Assembly: GCA_029783825.1 (NCBI GenBank)
Contig: JAREIK010002980.1
Span: forward strand, 1-64,000
Length of the DNA: 64,000 bases
Reading direction: 5' to 3'
Source: Sapria himalayana
Taxonomy: Eukaryota; Streptophyta; Magnoliopsida; Malpighiales; Rafflesiaceae
Position numbers and translations under genes: made by a program. The notes beneath the pieces are model-generated. The model ran no database searches, was not told where the DNA came from, and was given only the letters and a program-made list of their open reading frames with translations. Shown here piece by piece: positions 26,785 to 39,000 of the stretch; position 1 is the stretch's first letter; every line of letters starts with the position of its first letter.

Positions 26785-27685
26785 AAGGTTTAGGAGTTTA
26801 GTAATTTAAATATTTAGGTATTTTGTGTTTTATAGGTTTTATTTAAATAATTAAATAACAAAAAAATCATTTTTATGATTTTTTTCTCATTTTCAAGGTT
26901 ATAACCATTTAAAATATTTAATTTTTAATTTTTTTTCAAATGTTAATATAATATTTAATTATAATAATCATAAAAATTAAATATCATGTAAATTAAATAT
27001 AAATAATTTTATTGATCGATATTATAATACTGATCATAAAATAGATTAATAAACTATTATTAATAAGATAGATATTAATTAAAATATAATTGCAAAACCT
27101 AAAACGATTCAAAATCAAAGTGAAATATATTACTAAATAATAATTTTTTATTTTTACATTTTTGATTCTTTTTATAAGCTTATAAATTTTTTTGATGAAG
27201 ATAATTTATTTAAATTATATTTTTCTCATTCATAATTTTTTTTGCAATTAATATTTCTATAATAAAAAACTAATAAATAATTATAATGAATACAAATAAA
27301 AATGAGATTTATGATTAATTATTTAGGTTATACCGGTTTAATGGTTTAAGTATTTAGGAGTTTAGGAGTTTAGTGATTTAAGTGTTTAGGAATTTAGTAG
27401 TTTATATGTTTTATTTAAATAATGAAATAACAAAAAAATTATTTTTCAAATTTTTTATCAATTTTGAAGTTTATAACCTTTATAAATACAATAATTTTTA
27501 AATTTTTTTCAAATGTGAATATAATATTTAGTTATAATAAAGATAATAATTATATATCATGTAAATTAAAAATAAACAATTTGAGTGATAGATATTAATA
27601 AACTAAATATAAATATAAATCTAACAATGATCAAAAAATAAATTAATAAACTATTATTTATTGATAGATATTTATATATTATTTA

Positions 27686-27730
27686 TAAATACGTAAACCT
27701 TTAAAGATGGTTTAAATGTTTAAGTATTTA
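27686..27730. repeat. Decayed foldback, paralogue of 18935-18979
   Basis: Same arrangement of 20-bp arms and 5-base loop (GATGG) as at 18935-18979, but with two mismatches in the left arm (27686-27705). It confirms that the foldback predates the duplication of this block. Confidence 0.8.
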
Positions 27731-28290
27731 AGGGGTTTGGGGTTTAGGAGTTTAATAATTTAAGCATTTAGTCATTTAGTTGTTTATAGGTTTTATATAA
27801 ACAATAAAATAACAAAAAATTTATTTTTGTGATTTTATCTCATTTTCAAAGATTATAACCTTTAAAAATATAATAATTTTTAAATTATTTTCAAAAGTAA
27901 ATATAATATTTAGATATAATAATCTTTATAATTATATATCATGTAAATTCAATATATACAATTTTATTGATAAATATTCTAATAATGATCATAAAAAAAT
28001 AATAATCTATTATTAATAAGATAGATATAAATTAAAATATAATTATAAAACCTAAAATGATTCAGAAGAAAAGCAAAATATATTACTATATAATAATTTT
28101 TTGTTTTGAAATTTTTTTTCTTTTAAAAAGTTTATCAATAATTTTTTGATGAAAAATAATTTATATAAATTATTTTTGTCTAACTCAATTTATTTTGTAA
28201 TTAATATTTATATATAAATAAACAAATAAATATTTAAAATGAATATTTAAAATTATAATAAAAAAATGAGATTTATTATTTATTATTTAG

Positions 28291-28440
28291 GGATACCGCT
28301 TTAATTAAAATTAGATATGTCTCACTAATAATTTATTTTGTAATTAATATTTCTATAAAATAAATTGATAAATAATTAAAATAAAAATTTAAAATTATAC
28401 TGAATAAAAATTAAAATGAGATTTATTATTTATTATTAAT
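28291..28440. repeat. Truncated ~150-bp satellite monomer (representative)
   Basis: From a GGATACC variant of GGTATACC the sequence jumps directly to the TTAGATNTGTCTCACTAATA segment, dropping about 440 bp of the monomer, and reaches the next GTATACC after 150 bp. The same deletion junction recurs at about 3478, 10579, 15422, 19560, 20323, 24190, 33280, 37804, 41531, 47565, 48915, 52606 and 59420, so it arose once and spread with the higher-order blocks. Confidence 0.85.
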
Positions 28441-29099
28441 GTATACCAGTTTAATGGTTTTAGTATTTATAGGGTTTGTTGTTAGGAGTTTAGTGATTTA
28501 TGTTTTTAGGCTTTTAATGGTTTATAGGTTTTATTTAAAAAAATAAAATAACAAAAAAATGTCTATAATTTTTTATCATTTTCATAGGTTATAACATTTG
28601 AAAATATAAAAAATTTAAAATTTTTTGAGATTTTAATACATTATTTTGTTATAATCATATTAATAATTATATATCATATAAATTTAATATAAATAATTTT
28701 ATTGATAGATATTATAATAATTATCAAAAATTAAAATTTTAAACTATTAATATTAAGATAGATATTAATAAAAAAATATTTACAAAACCCAAATTTATTC
28801 AAAATTAAAGTACCTTATATTACATGATAATAATTTTTAAATTTAGACTTCTTTTATAAGCGTATATTTTTTTTAGATAAATAATATTTTATTTAATTTA
28901 TATTTGTCCCACTCATAATTTATTTTGTAATAAATATTTCTAAATAAATATACTAATAAATAATTAAAATGAATATTTAAAAATATAATAAATGGCAATA
29001 AAAAATAGATTTATTTATTATTAAGTATTATTTAGCGGTTTAATGGTTTATGTATTTAGGAATTACAGGGTTTAGGAGTTTACTAATTTAACTTTATAT

Positions 29100-29107
29100 G
29101 CATTTAG
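29100..29107. repeat. 8-bp target-site duplication of hAT copy A, left
   Basis: GCATTTAG precedes the element and is repeated exactly at 32749-32756. Eight base pairs is the usual hAT duplication length, and the word belongs to the satellite block TGCATTTAGTGG. Confidence 0.95.
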
Positions 29108-29250
29108 TAGGGCTGCTCACGGGAGTATGAGATTCGTGACTCGACCCAAAGTCTTGTCCCGAAAGAATTGGGACTGAGAAAAATCCGTTGACTTTGAATT
29201 TTCCCGTCCCGTTCCATCACGTATTTTTTATTTTGGGATGGTTACGGATC
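29108..29250 (+). promoter_or_regulatory. 5' terminal and subterminal region of hAT copy A
   Basis: The inverted repeat is followed by GC-richer sequence with several GACCC, GTCCCG and GGGACTG words. Mirror-image words (CGTCCC, GGGACGGG, GGGAAGGGACTGG) crowd the other end (about 32570-32730). Such repeated subterminal motifs are characteristic of hAT ends; binding is inferred, not shown. Confidence 0.6.
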
Positions 29251-29647
29251 TTATTCAATATATATATATAACATGAAGATGCCACCAATTCCTCTACTGC
29301 CCATCCAATTCCGACGCACCTATTGCTGTTCTGATGAGTTCCTTGCGACCTCATGCCGTTCCAGCCGTGTTCAGTTAGGTCTAGTCCTTTTCCGTCGCAC
29401 TTTTGGTTACCGCCAATGTGTCCTAGATGCCACTAGCCTTTTGGTTTTTTTTTCTGACGAGAATTGAGTGATTAATTATTATTATTATTATGTGTTTTAG
29501 TCAGTTTTGTTGAGTATTGGTGGTGGTTTTGTGGTTGGGCCGAATGAGTGGGCTGAATGTGTTACAGTCTGTTTTGTAGAGCTTGCTTGCTTGAAATATT
29601 TATATCTATTTATGCTTAACATATCATATTAATTAATGGCAATGCAG
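29251..29647 (+). other. 5' noncoding region of hAT copy A transposase
   Basis: Holds a short AT run (29258-29271), then GC-richer sequence up to the probable start codon. A 64-codon frame (29273-29467) is not kept in copy B. CAG directly before the ATG could be a splice acceptor of a leader intron, but no donor is convincing. Confidence 0.4.
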
Positions 29648-31921
29648 ATGGCACAATCCAGCTGTAAACGAAGAATATAATAAATTGAAGATGATCAGAT
29701 CTCAAATGATCAAAGTACTGGTAAATCCAATCATCATTTTTTCACGAACCCTTTTATTGTTACGGCACGTTCTTCAATTCCAATTGTAAAAGAAATTCAA
29801 GGTACATCTTAACCTCAAGCTCATAAAAAGCATAAGTCTACTATTTGGAAAACTTATGAGATATTAGTTTATTCAGGGGGAAATGAAACTGGTAGCACAG
29901 CTTGTATATGGTGCAAGAAATAATACATGGAAAAAGGTGATCATGGTACTTCGGGTTTATAGAAATACTTGAGAAAGACTTGTAAGAAATTTCCACTAAA
30001 AAAGAATTAATAGAAGCTTACAAAGGTAAAGACAAGTCGCAATCTTTGTTGAGTTTCACTAAAGGTACTAGTTCAGAGGATAACAAATTAACTTGTTGGA
30101 AATTTGATCAACAACTAGTTAGGGAGGCTTTGGTGAAAATGATCAAAAAAGATGAATTACCTTTTGTTTTGTTGAGAGGGATGAGTTTAAGGAGTTTTGT
30201 GAAGTTATTGTGCCTCAATTTTTTTTTCCAACTAGGCACTCTATGTTGAAAGATTATTTTTCTTTGTTTGTCAAGAAAAAGAAGAAATTATTTGATAGCA
30301 TATCATCTCATTGTTGTAGAGTTTCATTGACTACCGACACTTGGATTAGCATTCATAATTTGTCTTATATATGTTTGACTGTTCATTTCATTGATTCTCA
30401 AAGGAATATGCATAAAAGGCTTTTGAACTATTGTGTAATTAAAAGTCATTCTGGAGCTAATATTAGAAATGCTATTGAGTTTTGCATGAATAAATGGGGT
30501 TTGAGAAAGTTGATGTGTATTACTGTTGACAATGTATCAAATAATGATGTTGTAGTTGAACAATTGAAAAAAAGGCTTGCGAAGAAAAGTGTTGTACCTT
30601 TGAGAGGCGAGCATGTTCATATGAGATGTTGTGCTTATATCCTAAACTTAATTGTCAGAGATTGCATTGTAGTAGTTAAGGGTGTTATTCAAAAAATTAG
30701 AGTTGTGGTGAAATATGTGAGGAGCAGTCCTAAAAGATTAGATATGTTTAAGTTATGTGTTGAAGAATAAAACTTGACATTTGGATCTTCATTACAATTA
30801 GATTGTCCTACAAGATGGAATTCAACTTATTTGATGCTACAAACTGATATATAATATCAAAAAGAATTTGATAAGTTGGAGGGCAAAGACAAAAGGTTTT
30901 TGAAGGAGTTTGATTCAACCGCTCCAACTGAGAGAGACTTAACAAATGCCAAAAATTTGGCTCGTTTCTTGAAAACTTTTTATGAGGTAACTTGTAAATT
31001 TTCTGGCTCATAATATTCTACCTCTAGTGTTTATTTTCCAGAGATTATTCGAATTTTGAAAAAAAATTGAGCTTTGTGAAAATAGTAGAGATACAATGGT
31101 GTCTGAAATGGGTATGAAAATGAGGCATAAATTCAACAAATATTGGGGTTCTCTTCAGTCAACAAATATAATGCTTTTTGTAGTAGTAGTGTTGGATCCT
31201 TTATATAAGCTCAAATATCTCAAGGTTAAGTACACTTAGCATTATGGAGAGGAATTGGCTAAAAATCTAGTGAAAAAGGTTATAAATGCTTTAAATGAGA
31301 TGATGGATGATTATAAAGATTTAAATGAAGATGAATCAAAATAAGATGATTTCTTTTCTACTGTGTTGAAGAAAAATGATGATTTCTTTGATGGTAGTGA
31401 AACTTATGTTGATGATTTTTTTGTTGAATTGGAGAAAGAACAAGAAGTTGCAGCTTTGGAAGAGTTGGATAGGTACTTTGAGGACAAACTTGAAAAAAAT
31501 ATAATTGATTTTGATCTTCTAAACTGGTGGAAGGTAAATGAGGTTAGGTATCCTTCTTTGGCAAATGTAGCAAGGGATGTATTTGCTATCCAAGCATTTA
31601 CTGTGGCCAACAAATCTACATTTAGCACTGGGGGGAGAACTTTAGATAAATTTAGGAGTTCTTTAACACCTATTATAGCTGAAGTTCTCATATGTATACA
31701 AGATTGGTTGAGAAGCTCAAACAAACCTATTGAAATTGAAGAATTAGTTCAAGACCTTGATGATAATGAATCAGGTTAGTATACAAATCTCGTAAATTTT
31801 AATTTCACGTTGACTTATTTTATTCATTCAATTTAATAAAAATATGGTTCAATTACAATTTTCAGAGGGGTCACAAGATCCAAATAATTTTCCAACTATA
31901 GGTGGCCAACTAAATTTGTAA
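29648..31921 (+). pseudogene. hAT transposase, BED zinc-finger type (RICESLEEPER-like), copy A, broken
   Basis: In an intact relative this nuclear protein binds the transposon ends and catalyses cut-and-paste transposition. I start it at ATG 29648 (MAQSSCK), which copy B shares. Remains in order: a BED finger (about 29830-29985) with STIWKTYEIL, CIWC and GTSGL; the RNase H-like core with SLTTDTWIS (about 30330), ITVDNVSNND (about 30520) and CCAYILNLIVRD (about 30630); the C-terminal hAT dimerisation domain with FDLLNWWKVNEVRYPSLA and FSTGGRTLDKFRSSLTP (about 31505-31725). Stops: 29678, 29681, 29810, 29921, 29960, 30768, 30852, 31011 and 31342. Single-base deletions lie near 29995 and 30163, and an extra A at about 31058-31066. 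The stops at 29681 and 31011 are shared with copy B. An intron near the end leads to a short last exon ending TAA at 31919. It cannot make a functional protein. Confidence 0.95.
31775..31865 (+). other. Intron near the 3' end of the transposase, copy A
   Basis: GT at 31775 and AG at 31865 bound 91 bp. Removing it joins NES to EGSQDPNN and extends the frame to a stop at 31919-31921, replacing the stop 5 bases into the intron. Copy B has the equivalent intron at 63017-63107 with both splice dinucleotides kept. Confidence 0.7.
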
Positions 31922-32748
31922 TGGGTGTATTAAATTTTATAAGGTAATATTTTGTTTTTTTATTACTCTTTCATCTTAGAAATTTATGTCTACATGATTA
32001 ACACATTTTCATCTTTGGTTGTCCTTCTACAGTGGAGGAAGAAAAGGGAGGAGTTGTAGAAGAGATAATTAATTGGGTTTGGATTTTTGTTATTGTTCCG
32101 GGATGAACCTTTGAAATGATTATTATCATGGTTGTTATTAGATGTATTTTTTTTGTTATAATAAGCTGCATAATTTTAGCAATTACTTTAGTAGTCATTG
32201 ATGCTGCCAATGTTTGTGGTTATATTTAGATATTCCTTAATATTTTAAGTAATGTTTTAAAAAATGTAGTATTGCTATTTTGGTTAACTTTAACTTGGCT
32301 GAACAAAGCCAACTTGTGAAAAAACAAAGAACCAAATTAAGCACACAACTCGGTCCGATTCTATTTAACATTTCTATACTTTTCTGCACATCAAAGCTTT
32401 TGACTAGGTAAGGGAACTCATTTGTGGTATTCAGCCTATTTGACAAAACAAAATTGGCCCAATTTAAGTTCGATAGATACATAAATAAGGAATGATAAAT
32501 GGTACAACAAAAGGTTTCGAAATGAACTAACTTGGCCTGTTTGAAAAAAATAAATTGAAAAAAATGTCCGAACTACGTTCCATCCCGGAACTGTTTTTCC
32601 TACCCTAAATCCCCGATCTTCGTCCCGTCCAATCTCGATATTTTCAACCTATGGGACGGGTCTGGATTTTCAAAAAAAAATCTCCGAACTATGGGAAGGG
32701 ACTGGATATTTGTAATCCCCATTGCGTCCCATCCTATGAGCACCCCTA
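31922..32748 (+). other. 3' noncoding and 3' subterminal region of hAT copy A
   Basis: This part has no conserved coding frame. A possible second intron in the untranslated region runs from GT at 31944 to AG at 32032 (CTTCTACAG). The last ~180 bp are rich in CCC/GGG words (CATCCCGG, CGTCCCGTCC, GGGACGGGTC) that mirror the 5' end, finishing in the terminal inverted repeat. Minus-strand frames at 31998-32210 and 32237-32482 are by-products. Confidence 0.5.
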
Positions 32749-34167
32749 GCATTTAGTGATTAATATGTTTAAGTTACAACATAAAATAACAAAAAATTTA
32801 TTTTTATTTTTTTTTCTATTTTCAAAGGTTATAAACTTTGAAAATATAATAATTTTGAAATTTTTTTCAAATGTGAATACAATATTTGTTATACTAATCA
32901 TTATATTTATATATTATATAAATTTAATATTAAAATTTAATTAATAAATATTCTAATAATTATCAAAAAATAAATTAATAATCCATTAATAATAAGATAG
33001 ATATTAATTAAAATATAATTAAAACCTTAAAATTATTCACAAGCAAAGAAAAATATATTACTATATAATAATTTTTTGTTTTTGAGTTTTTTCTTCTTTT
33101 AATAAGTTTATATATATTTTTTTTCAATGAAAAATAATTTATATAAATTATATTTGTCTAACTCATAATTTATTTTGTAGTTAATATTTATTTATAAATA
33201 AATAAATAAATAATTAAAATGAATATTTAAAATTATAATGAAAAAAATGAGATATATTATTTATTATTTATAATTTAGGGATACTAGTTTAATTTAAATT
33301 AGATCTGTCTCACTAATAATTTATTTTGTAATTAATATTTCTATAAAAATAAACTGATAAATAATTAAAATAAAAATTTAAAATTATACTTAATAAAAAT
33401 TAAATTGAGATTTATGATTTTTTATTAATGTACACCTGTTTAATAGTTTAAGTATTTTAAGGTTTTGTCATTAGGAGTTTAGCGATTTATGTTTTTAGTC
33501 TTTTAGTGGTTTATAGGTTTTATATAAAAAAATAAAATAATAATTTAAATTTCAATAATTTGTTATAATTTTCATAGGTTATAACCTTTGAAAATATAAT
33601 AATATTTACAATTTTTTGAAATGTGAATACAATATTTAGTTTTAATAATATTAATAATTATATATCATATAAATTCAATATAAACAATTTTATTGATAGA
33701 TATTATAATAATGATCAAAAATTAAATTAATAAACTATTAATAAAAAGATAGATATTAATTAAAAAATATTTACAAAACCCAAATTGATTCAAAATTAAA
33801 GTAAAATATATTACTGGATAATAATTTTTAATTTTTAAATTTCTACTTCTTTTATAAGCGTATAATTTTTTTTATTAAAAATAAATTAATTAAATTATTT
33901 TTTTCGCACTCATACTTTATTTTGTAATAAATATTTCTATAAAAATAAACTAATAAATAAATAAAATGAAGATTTAAAATTATAATAAATAGAAATAAAA
34001 ATTAGATTTATTAATTATTAAGTAGTATATAAAAGTTTAATGGTTATGTATTTAGACATTACGGGGTTTAGAAGTATACTGATTTAACTATGTATGCATT
34101 TAGTGGTTTATAGGTTTTATTTAAAAAAAATAAAAAAAGATTATTTTTATTATTTTTTGATATTTTT

Positions 34168-34215
34168 AAAGGTTATAACCTTTCAAAGGTTATAACCATT
34201 AATACCTTTGAAAAT
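34168..34215. repeat. Locally duplicated palindrome core
   Basis: The core appears twice in succession (AAAGGTTATAACCTTTC, then AAAGGTTATAACC) followed by a stray ACCTTTGAAAAT half. This looks like slippage or template switching at a hairpin within one monomer. Confidence 0.85.
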
Positions 34216-36004
34216 ATATTAATTTTTAAATTTTTTACAAAAGTGAATACACTATTTATTTATAATAATAATAATTATTATATATCATATAAATTCAATA
34301 TAAATAATTTTATTGATAGATATTCTAATAATTATCAAAAAATAAATTAAAAATCTATTATGAATTAGATTGATATTACTTAAAATATAATATCAAAACT
34401 TAAAATGATTCAAAAGCAAAGCAAAATATATTACTTAATAATAATTATTTGTTATTAAATTTTTATTTTTTTATAAGCTTATCTATTTTTTGATGAAAAA
34501 TAATTTTTATAAATTATATTCTTAACTCATAATTTATTTTATAATTAATATATATATATAAATAAAAAACTAAACAATAAAAATAAATTTTTAGTTAATT
34601 ATAATAAAAACAAATAAAAATGAGATTTATTAATTATTATTTAGGGGATACACATTTAAATGATTATCTATATAGGGGTATCGGAATTTTGTAGTTTCGT
34701 GATTTAAGTGTTTATGCATTTATTGATTTATAGGTTTTATATAAACAATGAAATAACAAAAAAAATATTTTTTTTTGTTTTTTCATAGGTTCAAAGCTTA
34801 TAATCTTTGAAAATATAATAATTTTAAAATTTTTTTCAAAAGTGAATACAATATTTAGTTATAATAATTATTAAATTTATATATCATATAAATTAAATAT
34901 AAATATATTTATTGATAAATATTCTAATAATGATCAAAAAATAAATTAATAATCTATTATTAATAAGTTAGACATCAATTAAAATATAATTACAAAACCC
35001 AAAATGATTAAAAAACAAAGTAAAATATATTACTATATAATAATTTTTTGTTTTTAATTTTTTTCTTCTTTTAATAAGTTTATTTATATCTTTTTGTTGA
35101 AAAATAATTTATATAACTTATATTTGTATAACTTATAATTTAATTTGTAATGAATATTTATATAAAAATAAACAAATAAATAATTAAAATGAATATTTAA
35201 AATTATAATCAAAAAAATAAAAATGAGATTTATTATTTATTATTTAGGATATACCTGTTTAATAAAATTTATCTATTTAGGGTTTTCGAGATTTAGAAGT
35301 TATTGATTTAAGTATTTAGGCATTTAATGGTTTGTAGCTTTTATTTCAACAATCAAATAACAAAAAATTAATTTTTGATATTTTTTCAAATTTTCAAATG
35401 TCATAACATTTGAAAATATAAAAATTTTAAAATTTTTTAAAAATGTGAATACAATATTTTGTAAAAATAATTATTATAACTATATATAATATAAAATAAA
35501 TATAAACAATTTTATTGATAAATATTATATCAATTATCAAAAAATAAATTAATAAACTATTATTAATATAATAGATATAAATTAAAATATAATTAAAAAC
35601 TCTAAAATAATTCAAAATCAAAGTAAAATTTATTACTAAATAAAAATTTTTTTTAGCTTTTGCATCATTTTATAAGCCTATATTTTTTTTTGATGAAAAA
35701 TATATTATTTAAATTATATTTGTCACTCATAATTTATATTGTAATTAATATTTCTATAAATTATTTAAATTATATTTCAGGTTTACGAGTTTAAAGGATT
35801 AGGTATTTAGGGGCTTCGAGTTTTAAAAGTTTAGAGATTTATGTATTTATGCATTTTATGGTTTATAAGTTATATTTATACAATGGTATAACAAAAAATT
35901 TATTTTTGTTATTTTTTCTCATTTTTGAAGGTTATAACCTTTGAAAATATAATAATTTTTTATTATTTTTTATTTGTGAATACTATATTTAGTTATGATA
36001 ATCT

Positions 36005-36030
36005 TAATAATTATTTATTATTCGGGATAT
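36005..36030. other. Deletion junction inside a monomer
   Basis: After TTAATAATTAT the monomer skips about 350 bp and resumes at TTATTATTCGGGATATACTAG. Comparison with 8.35-8.94 kb, which matches on both sides, shows the missing part. The junction lies in short TTAT words. Confidence 0.65.
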
Positions 36031-39000
36031 ACTAGTTTAATTGTTTAAGTATTTAGGTGTTTTGTGGTTTAGTGATTTAAGTGTTTAAGACTTTAGTGAT
36101 ATATAGTTTTTATTTAAAGAATAAAAAATAAAAAATTAAATTTTTTAATTTTTTTTAATTTTTGAAGGTTATAACCTTTGAAAATTTAAAAATTTTTAAT
36201 TTTATTTAAATGTTAATATAATATTTAGTTATAATTTTCTTAATAATTATATATAATGTAAACTCAATATAAATAATTTTATTAATAGATATTATAATAA
36301 TGATCAATATAAAATTAATAAACTATTATTAAAAAGAAAGATATAAATTAAAATATAATTGCAAAAACTAAAATTATTCAAAATCAAAATAAAATATATT
36401 AAAAAATAATAAATTTTTGTTTTTAAGATTTTGCCTTTTTTTTATAAGCACATATATTTTTTTGATAAAAAATAAATTATTTAAAATAGATCTGTCTCAC
36501 AAATAATTTATTTGGTAATTAATATTTCTTTAAAAATAAACTGATAAATAATTAAAATAAAAATTTAAAATTATACTTAATAAAAATTAAAATGAGATAT
36601 ATGATTTATTATTAATGTATACCAATTTAATAGTTTAAGTTGTTTTGTCATTTAGTAGTTTAGCGATTTATGTTTTTCGGTATTTAGTGGTTTATAGGTT
36701 TTATTAAAACAATAAAATAACAAAAAAAATTGTAATTTTTTTTTTATTTTCATAAGTTATAACCTTTAAAAATATAATAATATTTACAATTTTTTGAAAT
36801 GTGAATACAATATTTAGTTTTAATAATATTAATAATTATATATCATATAAATTCAATATAAACAATTTTATTGATAGATATTATAATAATGATCAAAAAT
36901 TAAATTAATAAACTATTAATAAAAAGATAGATATTAATTAAAAAATATTTAAAAAATCCAAATTGATTCAAAATTAAAGTAAAATATATTACTCGATAAT
37001 AATTTTTAATTTTTAAATTTCTACTTCTTTTATAAGCGTATAATTTTTTTTATTAAAAATAAATAAATTAAATTATATTTTTCGCACTCATACTTTATTT
37101 TGTAATAAATATTTCTATAAAAATAAACTAATAAATAAATAAAATGAAGATTTAAAATTATAATAAATTGAAATAAAAATTAGATTTCTTAATTATTAAG
37201 TAGGATATAGAGTTTTAATGGTTTATGTATTTAGGCATTACGGGCCTTAGGAGTTTACTGATTTTACTATGTATGCATTTAGTGGTTTATAGGTTTTATT
37301 TCAAAATTAAAATAACAAAATATTTATTTTTATTATTTTTTGATATTTTCAAAGGTTATAACCTTTGAAAATAAAATAATTTGTAAATTTTTTTCAAAAG
37401 TGAGTTCAATATTTAGTTATCATAATCATTATATTTATATATCATATAAATTCAATATAAACAATTTTATTGATAAATATTCTAATAATTACCAAAAAAT
37501 AAATTAATAATCTATTATTAATAAGATAGATATCAAATAAAATATAATAAAAAAATCTAAAATTATTCAGAATAAATCAAAATATATTACTATATAATAA
37601 TTTGTTGTTTTGAATTTTTTTTTCTTTTAATAAGTTATCAATATTTTTTTGATGAAAATTAATTTATATAAATTATTTTTGTCTAACTCATAATTTATTT
37701 TTTAATTAATATTTATATAAAAATAAACAAATTAATAATTAAATTGAATATTTACAATTATAATGAAAAAAAATAATATTGAGATTTAATCTTTATTATT
37801 TGGGTATACCAGTCTAATTTAAATTAGATCTGTCTCACTAATAATGTATTTTGTAATTAATATTTCTATAAAAATAAACTTATAAATAATTAAAATAAAA
37901 ATTTAAAATTATACTGAATAAAAATTAAAAATAGATTTATGAATTATTATTAATGTATACCAGTTTAATGGTTTAAGTATTAAAAAGTTTTGTCGTTTAG
38001 AAATTTAGCGAGTTCTTTTTTAGGCATTTAGTGGTTTATAGGTTTTATTTAAACAATGAAATAACAATAAAATTATTTTTGATATTTTTTCAAATTTTCA
38101 AAGGTTATAACATTTCAAAATATAATAATTTTTAAATTATTTTCAAATGTAAATATAATATTAAGTTATAAAAATCATAATAATTATAAGTCATTTAAAT
38201 TCAATATAAATATTTACATTGCTATATATTATAATAATGATCAAAAACAATTTAATAAACTATTTTTAATAAGATAGATATTATTTAAAACATATTTGCA
38301 AAATCTAAATTTATTAAAAATCAAAGTAAAATATATTACTATATAATAATTTTTTTTAATGTTTGGCTTTTTTATAAATTTATATTTTTGTTTTTAAAAA
38401 TAAATTATTTAATTTCTATTTCTCTTAATTATAATTTATTTTGCAATTTATAATTCTATAATACTAAACTACTAAATAATTAAAATGAATATTTAAAATT
38501 ATAATGAATACAAATAAAATTGGGATTTATTATTTTTTATTCAGGATATACCGGTTTAATGGTTTAAGTATTTTGGTATTTTGTGGTTTAGGAGTTTAGT
38601 GAATTAAGGGTTTAGACCTTTAGTGATTTATAGTTTTTATTTAAAGAATGAAAGAACAAAAAATTTAATTTTTTGATATTTTTAAATTTTGACGGTTATA
38701 CCCTTTGAAAATATAATAATTTTTAATTTTTTTTTAAATGTAAATATAATATTTAGTTATAATAATCTTAATAATTTTATATAATGTAAACTAAATATAA
38801 ATAATTGTATTAATAAATATTATAATAATGATCAATAAATTAATTAATAAACAAGTATTAATAAGAATGATATAAATTAATATATAATTGTAAAATATAA
38901 AATGATTCAAAATCAAAATAAGATATATTAATAAAAATTAATTTTTTATTTTTAAAATTTTACCTTTTTTATAAGCATATATATTTTTTTAGAAGAAAAA

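Larger units (their letters stand above)
26785..29107. repeat. AT-rich ~595-bp satellite, array 4
   Basis: This array is gene-free, with anchors near 26899, 27472, 27855 and 28592 and one truncated monomer (28291-28440). It repeats the start of array 3 but lacks one monomer plus truncated-monomer pair present there (19861 and 20323). The last 8 bp, GCATTTAG (29100-29107), are the left target duplication of hAT copy A. The same monomer order precedes hAT copy B (59.0-60.2 kb). Confidence 0.95.
29108..32748 (+). mobile_element. hAT-superfamily DNA transposon, copy A (defective)
   Basis: This 3,641-bp element has terminal inverted repeats TAGGGCTGCTCACGGG (29108-29123) and, read inward from the other end, TAGGGGTGCTCATAGG (32748-32733), 13 of 16 bases alike, and an exact 8-bp target duplication. 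It encodes a broken BED-finger hAT transposase. Both subterminal regions are full of GTCCC/GGGAC words, as expected of hAT transposase-binding regions. The transposase is dead, so it could move only with enzyme from elsewhere. Copy B at 60242-63991 is in the same satellite position. Confidence 0.95.

Noticed and set aside
26391..26801. Plus-strand frames of 65 and 60 codons at the end of cassette 2
   Set aside because: They are private to this copy, on the strand opposite to the inferred retroposed transcript, and the second ends in satellite.
31404..31724. 106-codon minus-strand frame
   Set aside because: It is the antisense shadow of the conserved C-terminal dimerisation domain of the transposase.
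32237..32482. 81-codon minus-strand frame, with a related one at 63479-63724
   Set aside because: It lies in the 3' noncoding part of the hAT element and has no recognisable domain. Similarity between copies is expected from duplication.
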